From positions 1-44,646 of the forward strand of contig DASTZZ010000097.1 of assembly GCA_035764005.1 (NCBI GenBank): a DNA stretch of 44,646 nt. Reading direction: 5' to 3'. This stretch comes from Terriglobales bacterium. Lineage in GTDB: Bacteria > Acidobacteriota > Terriglobia > Terriglobales > Acidobacteriaceae. Positions 1 through 11,045 of the stretch are shown here, one piece after another (position 1 is the stretch's first letter; each line of letters begins with the position of its first letter). Both the position numbers and the translations under genes were made by a program. The notes under the pieces were generated by a model. That model had not been told where the DNA came from. It worked only from the letters and a program-made list of their open reading frames with translations, and did no database searches.

Positions 1-630
1 CGGCAGCATGTCGGCCAAGTGATGGAGTTTACTCACGTGAGCATTCGCCATCGCGCTAAACACCACTAGTTGGCAGAAAGCATCAATCCCGAATCCCAAA
101 GCAAATCCGAACACCCGGTTCCGTTTGGAGACCCCCAAGTGCTGAGAACCGATGAACAGAAACATCAGGAGGGCGCATTCCATCACTCGAACAATGCGCT
201 CAAAATCATAAACACCCAAAGTGAGCCAAGTGAGCTTGACTCCTTGGATCGAAGGTATTGAGGCAAAGACCAAGAAACCGATGAAGAAGATCGAGGCTGC
301 AGCCCACTTGAACACGACTTTAGCGAGGTCCTGGAGGCCGGCGAAGGGCCTAAAAGCTGCGCAGAAGAGCTCGTAAAGCACGGCAATCATGAACACGTCC
401 TGCATGGCGGTTCCGACCCAGTATGCAGAGTAGTAGGTCCAGGACTGCGGAGACGAATAGTGATAGCACAGGAACAGGACGCCAGCCTTAATCGTGATAA
501 AGACGAAGAAGGAGGCTAGAAACTTGAACTGCGACAATAAGTTACGTTTAAAGAGAAGGAAAACGCAAAGCAATTGAAGAATTGGAGAGGCGATCCAGAT
601 CAGCTCGGACTGCAGCGAAAGGGCGGGCAT
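1..630 (-). CDS. Multi-pass membrane protein of unknown function (partial, C-terminus beyond window)
   Basis: An open frame of 210 codons with no stop runs from an ATG at 628-630 to the left edge. It is preceded by AGGTGA about five bases upstream, a good ribosome binding site. The product starts MPALSLQSELIW and shows about five or six hydrophobic segments (for example LLCVFLLF, FLASFFVFITI, AASIFFIGFLVF, ALLMFLFIG) separated by short polar loops, so it is an integral inner-membrane protein. I recognise no catalytic motif or named family. It lies 88 bases downstream of the small exported peptide gene on the same strand, and an inverted repeat sits in the gap, so shared regulation is plausible. 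The coding call is firm from frame openness, RBS and hydrophobicity pattern; the function is unknown. Confidence 0.75.
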   Translation of the reverse strand, partial: MPALSLQSELIWIASPILQLLCVFLLFKRNLLSQFKFLASFFVFITIKAGVLFLCYHYSSPQSWTYYSAYWVGTAMQDVFMIAVLYELFCAAFRPFAGLQDLAKVVFKWAAASIFFIGFLVFASIPSIQGVKLTWLTLGVYDFERIVRVMECALLMFLFIGSQHLGVSKRNRVFGFALGFGIDAFCQLVVFSAMANAHVSKLHHLADMLP

Positions 631-695
631 AGTTCACCTATTCGCGAGGAGAATAGCCCTTAACCCGCCCTATATCAAGGCAAAATATTGAACCA

Positions 696-721
696 TAGTA
701 ACCTTTACTACCCGGTTACTA
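696..721. promoter_or_regulatory. Inverted repeat TAGTAACC-N10-GGTTACTA (operator-like or hairpin)
   Basis: Perfect 8-bp arms at 696-703 and 714-721 flank a 10-base centre. The element overlaps the stop codon of the small peptide gene and ends about 66 bases before the start of the membrane protein gene. Its half-site AGTAAC is the same as in two palindromes upstream of the peptide gene. It could be an operator or an mRNA hairpin; it has no T-run, so a simple terminator is unlikely. Confidence 0.45.
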
Positions 722-865
722 GTTGATTGCGCAGACTCCCGGAGGGCAAGCAGGAACCGGTTCGCAGCCCGCTCCGAGCAGGTTCTTCGAGCTCGAGGTT
801 GCGGCAGAGGCCACAGCGGCGGCCATAACGATGGTAGCGAACAGCAGACGGAGCGACTTCTTCAT
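719..865 (-). CDS. Small exported Cys-containing peptide (48 aa), unknown function
   Basis: The frame runs from an ATG at 863-865 to a TAG at 719-721. A purine-rich AGGGGG lies about seven bases upstream, a strong ribosome binding site. The product has a classic signal peptide: KK at positions 2-3, a hydrophobic core LLFATIVMAAAV, and an AxA-type cleavage site near residues 20-22 (ASAA). The predicted mature part is only about 26 residues and holds three cysteines (C34, C40, C45) and prolines in CEPVPACPPGVC. It has no similarity that I recognise. Two AGTAAC/GTTACT palindromes lie just upstream and a third just downstream. It could be a secreted signal, a bacteriocin-like peptide or a small envelope protein; nothing in the sequence decides among these. 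The coding call rests on RBS, signal peptide and palindromic control region together. Confidence 0.6.
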   Translation of the reverse strand: MKKSLRLLFATIVMAAAVASAATSSSKNLLGAGCEPVPACPPGVCAIN

Positions 866-888
866 GGGATTCCCCCTAAATAATGCTT

Positions 889-927
889 AGTAACGCCGTT
901 ACCAACGTAATTCAGTAACTGGTTACT
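889..927. promoter_or_regulatory. Pair of AGTAAC/GTTACT palindromes upstream of the peptide gene
   Basis: AGTAAC-GCC-GTTAC occupies 889-903 and AGTAAC-TG-GTTACT occupies 914-927. Their centres are about 24-25 bases apart, a little over two helical turns. They lie 24-62 bases upstream of the peptide start, where a transcription factor would act. The same half-site recurs at 696-721. Binding by a dimeric regulator is an inference. Confidence 0.5.
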
Positions 928-3887
<2,960 letters not shown>

Positions 3888-3905
3888 CGTTCAGGATGTA
3901 ATCAC

Positions 3906-3937
3906 CGGCACCCGGGTTCAACCCAGGTGCCGTTTTT
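3906..3937 (+). terminator. Rho-independent terminator of gyrB
   Basis: A GC-rich hairpin (arms CGGCACC...GGTGCCG, extended by GGGT/ACCC with one bulged base on each side) is followed by TTTTT at 3933-3937. It lies about 20 bases after the gyrB stop codon. Confidence 0.85.
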
Positions 3938-3997
3938 CTTTGTACTCAATCTCTGTGAGCGTGAAGCTTTGGCCCGTGTTTCGCCAGCCCAGCGGCG

Positions 3998-5617
3998 CTA
4001 AATCTGCACCGTTCGCAACTGGATGACAGCCGACACGCGTCTCAAGTCATCCAGCGCGGCTTGCGTTACCGCCTGATCGGTTTGCACCACAGCCATAGCT
4101 TCGGCGCGCGCCGAAGCCGCTCCCGATGACGTGCTTGCAGCCGCACTGCTGGCGCTCGCTTCACTGCGTCCCAACGCGAAGTTAGCGATGTTGATCTGGT
4201 TTTTTCCCAAAACGGTTCCAACTTGTCCAATAACGCCGGGCACATCTCGATTGCGTAAAACGGTGAGATACCCCTCAAGCGGAGCCTCGACGCGGAATCC
4301 GTCCAGATCAAGTAATCGCGGGTAGCGCCCGTGCAGCAGAGCTGCACGGGCCCGATGCTCACCGTGCTGTGTGCGTATGTTCAGCGAGATGACATTTCCC
4401 GCGCTCAAGTCCTCTGGCTTCTTCTGCTCCTGCACCTGAACACCCCGCTCAGCGGCGACGGTATTGGCGTTCACCAAATTCACGCTGTCAATGCTGTGTT
4501 TAAGGGCGCCTTTGAGTGCGGAGTTGCGGAGGAGCGCGGTTTTCCATTCTGCGACCCGACCGTGATAGACGAGGTTGATGCTCTCGACATTGCCCTCGCT
4601 GAGTTGTCCCAAAAAGAGACCGAGTTTTTCAGCGAGATCGATATAAGGATGCATCTCGCGATACTCCTCATCGGAGAGCGAAGGCACGTTGACTGCGTTC
4701 TGGATGACTCCGCGCTTCAGATATTCCTTGACCTGCATCGCGATCTGTACGCCGACGAGTTCCTGCGCTTCGTTCGTTGATCCTGCGATGTGAGGCGTGG
4801 CGATCACGTTCGGAGCGGACAATAAAGCGTTCTCTTTCGGAGGCTCGTGAGAGAAGACATCAAGCGCAGCTCCGGCTACATGACCTGAGTTAAGCGCCTG
4901 AAGCAGTGCTGCATCATCGATTAACTCGCCGCGAGCGCAGTTCACAAGGCGAACACCTTTCTTCATCTTTGCGATCGATGCTGCATTGATCATGCCCGTC
5001 GTTTGTGGTGTGAGGCCGACATGCAGAGAAATGTAATCAGAGCTGCCGTAGAGCGAGTCGAGTCCGACGAGTTCAATCTCGAGATCGCGCGCGAGCTGCT
5101 GTGCGACGAAGGGATCATAGGCAAGGACTTTCATTCCAAAAACCTTCGCGCGTCGTGCGACTTCCACTCCCACCCGTCCGAGTCCAATGATGCCGAGTGT
5201 TTTGCCTTTGAGCTCGGTGCCTTGCAGCGACTTCTTTTCCCATTTTCCTGCTCGCGTCGTTTGGTCCGCTTTGGGAATGAAGCGCGCCAGAGAGATCATG
5301 AGTCCGATGGTGTGTTCGGCGACAGCAATAGCATTCGCGCCGGGTGTGTTCATCACGACGATGCCTTTGCGCGTGGCAGCCTCGGCATCGACGTTGTCGA
5401 CGCCAACGCCGGCGCGGCCGATGACGCGCAGCTTTTGTGTAGAGTCGATCAGCTTCGCGTTGACATCAGTCGCGGAGCGAACGACGAGGGCGTCGGCATC
5501 GCGAACGGCGGTTGCAAGATCGCCCATCTGTTCGTGGGTGATGACTTCGAAATCCGGCTCATCACGGAAGACTTTGAGCGTAGCCGGAGAAACTTTTTCA
5601 GCTATAAGAATTTTCAC
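3998..5617 (-). CDS. serA: D-3-phosphoglycerate dehydrogenase
   Basis: It oxidises 3-phosphoglycerate to 3-phosphohydroxypyruvate with NAD, the first step of the phosphorylated serine pathway. The 2-hydroxyacid dehydrogenase fold is clear: substrate-site residues near VVRSATDV (46-53) and AGVGVDNVD (69-77), the NAD-binding GLGRVG (145-150), and the catalytic triad R229, E258 and H276 (ARGELID, SHEPP, TPHIAGS). An intervening domain (about 315-440) and a C-terminal ACT regulatory domain (about 450-539) make this the long 530-aa type. A Ser/Ala-rich stretch of about 22 residues (485-506) interrupts the ACT domain after NIANFALGR, which is unusual. The start is GTG at 5615-5617, preceded by GAGG. 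It lies downstream of a class V aminotransferase on the same strand, which could catalyse the next step. Confidence 0.96.
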   Translation of the reverse strand: MKILIAEKVSPATLKVFRDEPDFEVITHEQMGDLATAVRDADALVVRSATDVNAKLIDSTQKLRVIGRAGVGVDNVDAEAATRKGIVVMNTPGANAIAVAEHTIGLMISLARFIPKADQTTRAGKWEKKSLQGTELKGKTLGIIGLGRVGVEVARRAKVFGMKVLAYDPFVAQQLARDLEIELVGLDSLYGSSDYISLHVGLTPQTTGMINAASIAKMKKGVRLVNCARGELIDDAALLQALNSGHVAGAALDVFSHEPPKENALLSAPNVIATPHIAGSTNEAQELVGVQIAMQVKEYLKRGVIQNAVNVPSLSDEEYREMHPYIDLAEKLGLFLGQLSEGNVESINLVYHGRVAEWKTALLRNSALKGALKHSIDSVNLVNANTVAAERGVQVQEQKKPEDLSAGNVISLNIRTQHGEHRARAALLHGRYPRLLDLDGFRVEAPLEGYLTVLRNRDVPGVIGQVGTVLGKNQINIANFALGRSEASASSAAASTSSGAASARAEAMAVVQTDQAVTQAALDDLRRVSAVIQLRTVQI

Positions 5618-5678
5618 GAGGACCTCAATATGTAGGCGATGAGAACATTGCCGGCCCGCTCGGCCGGGATTTCACTCT

Positions 5679-5818
5679 TGTCATTCCGAACGGATGCTCA
5701 CGCGTGCTGTTGCGTGAGCAGGAGAGAGGAATCCCTATAAATTCGATAATTTTCTACTCAACACGATTCTCTAGGTGATAGGGATTCCTCACGCCAACAG
5801 CAGGCGTTCGGAATGACA
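5679..5818. repeat. 140-bp imperfect inverted repeat (dispersed-repeat type)
   Basis: The outer arms TGTCATTCCGAACG (5679-5692) and CGTTCGGAATGACA (5805-5818) are perfect complements. Inner arms AGGAATCCCTAT (5727-5738) and ATAGGGATTCCT (5778-5789) also pair perfectly. A further 9-bp hairpin TGCTCACGC/GCGTGAGCA sits in the left half (5695-5703 and 5712-5720). It lies between the aminotransferase and serA. Repeats starting TGTCATTCCGA and containing GAGGAATC are a style I associate with Acidobacteriota genomes; no transposase is present. Confidence 0.7.
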
Positions 5819-5859
5819 AACCAAAGAAAAACACCCGGCCGAGGGCGGCTCCACGTTAG

Positions 5860-7113
5860 CTAGGCAGTGACGGCCAGGCTCGACGAACACACTTCCGATG
5901 TTCGTCCACACGAACAGCGCTGATCGGCTTCCAGCAATTGCGCCAGCGTAGTGCCTTTGCGCTTCGCATAGACCGCTTGCGCAGCTTTCAGTCCAACGCC
6001 CAGCAGATCGCGGCCGAGAATCGGTCCGAGCACATGTTCGAGGCCGCCGACCATGGCAATCGTATCCAGATAATCGAAAAAGCCGAGATGCGCGATACGG
6101 AAGAGCTGTCCCTTCATCTCGCCCTGGCCATTGGCGATCACACCACCGAATTGCTCCTTGAATCCTTTTACGACCTTTCCCGAATCGGTACCCTCAGGGG
6201 CGAGTACAGCGGTCACGGCTGCTGCGGGCGCGGTCGGCGCGAAGAGTTTCAGTCCGAATGCCTGGATGGCGGCACGCGTCATCTCTGAGACTACTTCGGC
6301 GTTGTGGATGAGCGCGTCCCGGCCAGCCGCGATATCGCCTCCTGCTCCAGCGGCGATGTAGTCGAGGGCTGCTCCAAGAGCGGCGATCAGCGCGACGGCC
6401 GGCGTATAGGCCGATTCGCCTGCGGAAGCGGACTTGCGCTCTTTTCGCAAATCGAAGTAATAACGCGGATTCTTGCTCGTCTCCATGCGCTTCCAAGCGC
6501 GCTCGCTCACTGCGCAGTAGGCCAAGCCGGGAGGAATCATGACGGCCTTCTGCGATCCCCCAATGATTACGTCAATACCCCAGCCATCGACATCGAAATG
6601 CGTGGTGCCGAGTCCCGTAATGGCATCTACCACGAGAAGCGCATCAGTCTCTTTGGTGAGTGCAGCGATGCTCTGCACGCAGTGACGCGCACCCGTGGAG
6701 GTCTCCGTCGCTTGCATGAAGACGGCCTTTACATCAGGCTTGAGGCGCGCACGGACTTCTTCGATTGAGAACGTCTGGCCGTATGGCGCGGTGAGCGTAT
6801 CCACCTGGCAGCCGAAAGCTTTGCCCAGGCTGGTCCAGCGCTCGCCAAATTTGCCGGCGCTGAGTACGAGAATGCGATCGCCGGGCGAGGTGAGGTTCGA
6901 GACCGCAGCTTCCATCGCGCCTGTGCCGGACGAGGCGAGAATGATGACGTCGTTCTTGGTTCCGACGAAGTCTTTCAGCTGCGAGAGCACGCGCTGATAT
7001 AACGCGCGAAATTCCGCGGTGCGGTGATGAACGTCGGCGGCAGCCATGGCGAATTGTGCCGCCGGCAGCAACGGAGTAGGACCGGGCGTAAAAAGACGAA
7101 CCTTTTTTAACAT
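5860..7113 (-). CDS. PLP-dependent class V aminotransferase (alanine-glyoxylate / serine-pyruvate type)
   Basis: It belongs to the class V aminotransferases of fold type I. Visible landmarks are FTPGPTPL (8-15), the phosphate-binding loop SSGTGAME (61-68), ETSTGAR (137-143), the PLP-pyridine Asp in VVDAITGLG (D163) and the Schiff-base lysine in GGSQKA (K189). The length of 417 aa is slightly longer than usual because of a C-terminal tail rich in Cys and Ser (CSCGRTSEVCSSS). Members of this subgroup use alanine, serine or aspartate with glyoxylate or pyruvate, and some act as phosphoserine aminotransferases. Because serA follows on the same strand, a role in making phosphoserine is the best guess, but the substrate cannot be read from sequence. 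The ATG at 7111-7113 leads directly into the conserved N-terminus; the RBS is weak. Confidence 0.9.
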   Translation of the reverse strand: MLKKVRLFTPGPTPLLPAAQFAMAAADVHHRTAEFRALYQRVLSQLKDFVGTKNDVIILASSGTGAMEAAVSNLTSPGDRILVLSAGKFGERWTSLGKAFGCQVDTLTAPYGQTFSIEEVRARLKPDVKAVFMQATETSTGARHCVQSIAALTKETDALLVVDAITGLGTTHFDVDGWGIDVIIGGSQKAVMIPPGLAYCAVSERAWKRMETSKNPRYYFDLRKERKSASAGESAYTPAVALIAALGAALDYIAAGAGGDIAAGRDALIHNAEVVSEMTRAAIQAFGLKLFAPTAPAAAVTAVLAPEGTDSGKVVKGFKEQFGGVIANGQGEMKGQLFRIAHLGFFDYLDTIAMVGGLEHVLGPILGRDLLGVGLKAAQAVYAKRKGTTLAQLLEADQRCSCGRTSEVCSSSLAVTA

Positions 7114-7283
7114 GTCTTTTATTCTAAGTTGAGCGGCTCCCCATTTGTGATGCGCGAAACGAAGTTTTGCGCCTTGACCATCAAAAATTCTTCTACTTCG
7201 TATTATTGAAGCTGATAAACCAGTGCTGGGGCCTCTTCGACCTCGCTCCAGCGCATCTGTTGTGCTTTACGTCTGCGCGGCGA

Positions 7284-8336
7284 ATGCACTTTGCCTTCCT
7301 CAAATCGGGAGTGCTGATAGCGCTGATCGCGCATACGCTGATCGGCATCTCGCTGGTTTGGGACAAGGTGCTGCTCAAACGGCCTGAGACGAAGAACCTG
7401 GTGAACTATGTCTTTTGGCTGGGCGCGATCAGCATCTTTGGCCTGGTGCTGATCCCGTTCGGATTCAAGATGCCCCACATCTCTGTTGCGGGACTTGGAT
7501 TCATCACAGGCATTCTGCATTTGATCGCGGTTTACTTCTATTACGACGCCCTGAAACGCGGAGAAGCCAGCGAGTCGCTGGCCGCTATCGGCGGCTTCAG
7601 TCCTGTTGCTACTGCCGTCATCGGCTATTTCCTCCTCAGTCAACCATTCGCGGGAGGAAAAGTCATCGCATTTGGTTTGCTCACTGCAGGCGGATTTCTC
7701 ATGTTCCTCGCCGAGGAGATGAACTTTCGCCGGATGATTGTTCCCATGGCCCTCTCCTCTGGATTGTTTGGCCTCGTTAACGTCCTGCAGAGAATCGTTT
7801 TCAAAGAAACAAACTTCGTTACTGGATACGTGTTTTTCACTCTCGGGACCTGTGTAGCAGCGTTCGCGCTGCTGATTCGCCCGAAGTGGCGAATTCAAAT
7901 ATTCAAGCACTCCGAAGAAGCGACCCCACGCAGCAAATTCTGGTACTTCGTGAATCGCTTCATCGATGGAGTGGGATCGTTTCTCGTCTTTTACGCCATC
8001 AGCCTCACGCATCCGGCGATTGTGGACGCGATCTCCGGCGTACGCTTCGCGATCATCTTCATAGGCGCGCTGCTGCTCACCAAGTTGCGACCACAATGGC
8101 TCTCTGAGGACTTCTCCGGCCGCACGCTGCTGGTCAAAACTCTGGCGACTGCCAGCATCGTCACGGGAATGGTTTGGCTTTCGACCCATGGCGGACATCA
8201 AGAAGCGGGAACAGGAACTGCTCAGCTAAGGACGACACCGCACATTGCACTTTCGTGTGGGGCGCCGACGCGAATTCCTGATTCTGTTTCGCCGAATCCA
8301 GTGCTACTATCGCTCACCAACTCAGGACACAACTGA
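7284..8336 (+). CDS. EamA/DMT-superfamily membrane transporter
   Basis: A polytopic inner-membrane protein of about 350 residues with around ten hydrophobic segments in two similar halves, as in the drug/metabolite transporter (EamA) family. The first half contains GILHLIAVYFYYDALKRGEA and the second FLVFYAISLTHPAIVDAIS, both typical in position and style of the EamA helix 3-4 region. The start was placed at ATG 7284 (MHFAFLKSG), which begins just before the first membrane helix. A TTG at 7167 opens the same frame earlier but would add a non-membrane leader overlapping the promoter region of the divergent aminotransferase. The C-terminal 40 residues are polar and poorly conserved-looking. The substrate cannot be predicted. 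Confidence 0.85.
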   Translation: MHFAFLKSGVLIALIAHTLIGISLVWDKVLLKRPETKNLVNYVFWLGAISIFGLVLIPFGFKMPHISVAGLGFITGILHLIAVYFYYDALKRGEASESLAAIGGFSPVATAVIGYFLLSQPFAGGKVIAFGLLTAGGFLMFLAEEMNFRRMIVPMALSSGLFGLVNVLQRIVFKETNFVTGYVFFTLGTCVAAFALLIRPKWRIQIFKHSEEATPRSKFWYFVNRFIDGVGSFLVFYAISLTHPAIVDAISGVRFAIIFIGALLLTKLRPQWLSEDFSGRTLLVKTLATASIVTGMVWLSTHGGHQEAGTGTAQLRTTPHIALSCGAPTRIPDSVSPNPVLLSLTNSGHN

Positions 8337-8472
8337 TCGGCAGCCTGATCGCGGAGTTCTGTTGTGCGGCTCGCGATTTTGCTGCGCGCGCGCTCAGGAT
8401 CTGACAACCTGCGAGTGCGCGCTGCCACCCAATCGAGTAAGTGTTCGTTCGAGTTGCCGGGAGCAGATTTGC

Positions 8473-8823
8473 ATGCCGATGCGCGTGAGCTGTTTAGTGT
8501 CTTGTCTTCTGATAAGCGGCCTCGGCTTCGCACAATCGTCAGCTTCGGCTACTCCCATGCGATCCTCGATACAAGAACGTCTTATTTATTCGTCTCACGA
8601 GCGCCTGCAATGGGAGGCAGCTCAGATGTGGAACGCACCACCCGTTCCTGCTGCAACCGAACCCGCCCATCATTCAATTCATCTCCAACAACCTCCGCTT
8701 ACACCTCCGCGAATTCGGCGGGAATGGCTGCGACCGTCGCCAGAAGCAGAGACTCCAGAGACAAATCCCGACCTCACTGATATGGTCGGGAGTTCTTCGT
8801 ACTTGCAAAAGAAAACGCGGTGA
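8473..8823 (+). CDS. Small secreted protein of unknown function
   Basis: The chosen ATG at 8473 gives 116 residues starting MPMRVSCLVSCLLISG with a likely cleavage after LGFAQ, a signal peptide. GGGAG-like purines (CCGGGAGCAG) lie about eight bases upstream. The mature part is Pro/Glu/Ser-rich (for example PPVPAATEP, PPLTPPRIRREWLRP) with no recognisable domain. The frame is open upstream to 8245, but that extension is Arg/Cys-rich and lacks the features of real coding sequence, so it was not used. It follows the permease gene on the same strand by about 136 bases. Function unknown. Confidence 0.5.
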   Translation: MPMRVSCLVSCLLISGLGFAQSSASATPMRSSIQERLIYSSHERLQWEAAQMWNAPPVPAATEPAHHSIHLQQPPLTPPRIRREWLRPSPEAETPETNPDLTDMVGSSSYLQKKTR

Positions 8824-8872
8824 GCCTGAACTCCCTGTGACGATCAGAGATGTCGAACTGGGTTCGGCGCAC

Positions 8873-11005
8873 TCAACCTCCTGAAATCTGGCGTTCGACC
8901 TCGAATGCTATGCGCGCAGCTTCGATTTGGTGATCCAGCGAGATCGGCCACTCGGCCTGATTGCGAAGAGTCTGGGCTAATGCTTCCATTTCTTCAACAT
9001 GGCCCTTCTGCTGCGTGAGAGACGTCCACCCGCGCTGCTTACTACCGACAATCGTCAGAGACTTGTAGTCAATCATCGACATCACCTTGCCGTCGCAGAA
9101 GATCTCCATGCTCTCCTTGGGGTGAGACTTGCTGCCCAAAGCCGTGTACGTGAGCGTGCACACGGAGCCGTCTTCATAGGAGATTGTTGCGACGAAGTTC
9201 TCGTTCTTGAAGTACTGCTTGCCCCGCGGCGCGATTGATGTTGCCTGAATTGCTCTGACTCTGCTTCCTGTAAGGAAATTGAATAAGTCATAGATGTGAC
9301 AAGCCTCGCCAAGATTGCGCCCTCCACCTTCACTCGAATGCGCCCAGTGGTCTGGGGGAAGATACCCGGCATTCATGCGATAGTTCAGCATCATCGGCGC
9401 GACCCGGGTTTGCAGGATTTCGTGTGTTCGCTTCATTGCCGGTGAAAATCGGCGGTTGTATCCAGTCATCAACAATGGAGCATTGGTCGTCGTTTCGTAG
9501 AAAACGCGCAGTTGGTCGAGGTCGGCTGGATCGAGCGTCAGCGGCTTTTCGACAAACAGATCTTTGCCGGCGTTGAGGGCACTCAAAACCATACTGCCGT
9601 GAAGATCGTGACGGGTAGCGATGATTACGAGATCAATCGCTGCGTCCGACAGCAACTGGTCAAAATCGGTGGTCGCGTATGCGGCGCCGAACTGATCGGC
9701 GATTGCGCGTGCGTTTGCTCCGGTACGACTGAGCACAGCATGAAGCTCAAACCGATCCTTCAGTCGCGCGAGGTTGGGCAGGTGCATCGTCGCGGCAAAG
9801 TTCCCGGCTCCCGCAATGCCGACTCTGATCTTTCCCTCGCTGGCGGTTCGCGCCCTCAAGGAGATGGTGTGAGCAGGACGAGTCTCCCGCTCGGGATATT
9901 CGAGAAGAACGATCAGCGACCTTTCTTCTCCGCGCTTCAGGGCTTCGTAAGCTTGCGGCGCTTCGTCAATCGAGTACTTGCTGATTCCCAAAGTGGGAAT
10001 CGAGATCTGCCCCTTCGCAAGCAAGCCCAAGTAGGCTTCCATGTTGCGGTTCTCTGTCCAGCGGACCCAGGGCAGCGGATAGTCCTGACCGCCTTCTTCG
10101 TAAGTAGCGTCATAGCGTCCCGGTCCGTAGGAGCACGAAATCAGGAAATCGAGCTCTTTCTTGTAAAAATCGGAGCGCTTAAGATCGAGACCGACATCGC
10201 CCACCAACACCACCCTGCCTTTTTTTCGGCAAACCTGCATCGCTTCGCTGACGATCGAGCTGCCCGAACTGGCAGCGGTGATGATCGCAGCGTCGGCGCC
10301 GAAGCCATCCGTAAGCCGGTGCACCTGTTCGACGAAGTCGTCCGCCGTTGGATCGGCGCTGAAATCCATGCCGTTCTCAACGGCGATCTTTACTCGCTCA
10401 GCATTGATGTCCATTCCGATCACGCGGCAGCCATTCAAGCGCAACAACTGAGCTGTCAACTGCCCGAGCGCTCCGAGTCCAATTACGGCGATCGTCTCTC
10501 CCAAAGTGGGATTCGCCCGGCGCACGCCTTGAAGCGCGATAGCGCCAAGGGTTACGGTCGACGCGACCTCAGTACTCACGCCTGAAGGAATCTTGGCGCA
10601 CAAATTTACGGGAACATCGATAAACTCCGCATGATTTGCGATTCCGCCTCCGGCACAGGCCACCAAATCTCCAACCGAAAAGGCTGAGAGCTCCGACCCG
10701 ATGCCAATTACTTCACCGGCTGCGGAGTAGCCGGTCGGAAGTCCGGCATTCAGCATCCCCAGAACGCGATCGAGCGTTCGCTTTACGCCCTGGTCGCGCA
10801 TGATTTCGAACACTCGTTTTGCGTGCTCCCGCTGCTTCAAAGCTCGGCGATACAGCGGCAGCCCAGAGTTGTTCACTCCGGCGATCTCGGTACCTGCGCT
10901 GACACACGAGTGGTGGATGCGCACAAGAACGTTCTTTGGGCTTACTTGTGGCGCCGGGACTTTCTGGATTATCACCGCTCCGGCTTTGACGAGCGCCTGT
11001 TTCAT
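8873..11005 (-). CDS. Two-domain oxidoreductase: zinc-type MDR dehydrogenase fused to Gfo/Idh/MocA domain
   Basis: The 710-residue protein joins two NAD(P)-binding oxidoreductases. Residues 1 to about 375 form a medium-chain dehydrogenase: GroES-like part (SCVSAGTE, GEVIGIGSEL, VGDLVACAG) and a Rossmann domain with VIGLGALGQL. From about residue 390 to the end is a Gfo/Idh/MocA domain, with VGIAGAGNFA and the signature EKPLTLDP, plus a C-terminal substrate domain (GYNRRFSPAM, GGRNLGEACHIYD). This fusion is known in polysaccharide and sugar-modification clusters, and here it is transcribed away from the exopolysaccharide locus across a shared 889-bp control region. It probably oxidises or isomerises a sugar nucleotide or cyclitol; the substrate is unknown. 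ATG at 11003-11005 fits the usual N-terminus MKQALVKAG. Confidence 0.9.
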   Translation of the reverse strand: MKQALVKAGAVIIQKVPAPQVSPKNVLVRIHHSCVSAGTEIAGVNNSGLPLYRRALKQREHAKRVFEIMRDQGVKRTLDRVLGMLNAGLPTGYSAAGEVIGIGSELSAFSVGDLVACAGGGIANHAEFIDVPVNLCAKIPSGVSTEVASTVTLGAIALQGVRRANPTLGETIAVIGLGALGQLTAQLLRLNGCRVIGMDINAERVKIAVENGMDFSADPTADDFVEQVHRLTDGFGADAAIITAASSGSSIVSEAMQVCRKKGRVVLVGDVGLDLKRSDFYKKELDFLISCSYGPGRYDATYEEGGQDYPLPWVRWTENRNMEAYLGLLAKGQISIPTLGISKYSIDEAPQAYEALKRGEERSLIVLLEYPERETRPAHTISLRARTASEGKIRVGIAGAGNFAATMHLPNLARLKDRFELHAVLSRTGANARAIADQFGAAYATTDFDQLLSDAAIDLVIIATRHDLHGSMVLSALNAGKDLFVEKPLTLDPADLDQLRVFYETTTNAPLLMTGYNRRFSPAMKRTHEILQTRVAPMMLNYRMNAGYLPPDHWAHSSEGGGRNLGEACHIYDLFNFLTGSRVRAIQATSIAPRGKQYFKNENFVATISYEDGSVCTLTYTALGSKSHPKESMEIFCDGKVMSMIDYKSLTIVGSKQRGWTSLTQQKGHVEEMEALAQTLRNQAEWPISLDHQIEAARIAFEVERQISGG

Positions 11006-11045
11006 TGCGACTTCAGCCTACAACTCGTTCCCGAAAGTTGATGAA

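Noticed and set aside
7203-8201. 332-codon minus-strand frame opposite the permease
   Set aside because: The translation is strongly polar and Glu/Arg/Gln-rich without a domain; the plus-strand frame has the regular hydrophobic pattern of a transporter.
8245-8472. Upstream extension of the small secreted protein
   Set aside because: The extra 76 codons are Arg/Cys-rich, overlap the end of the permease gene, and would place the signal peptide in the middle of the chain.
9512-10585. 357-codon plus-strand frame inside the oxidoreductase
   Set aside because: It is antisense to both conserved NAD-binding domains and has no RBS or recognisable protein.
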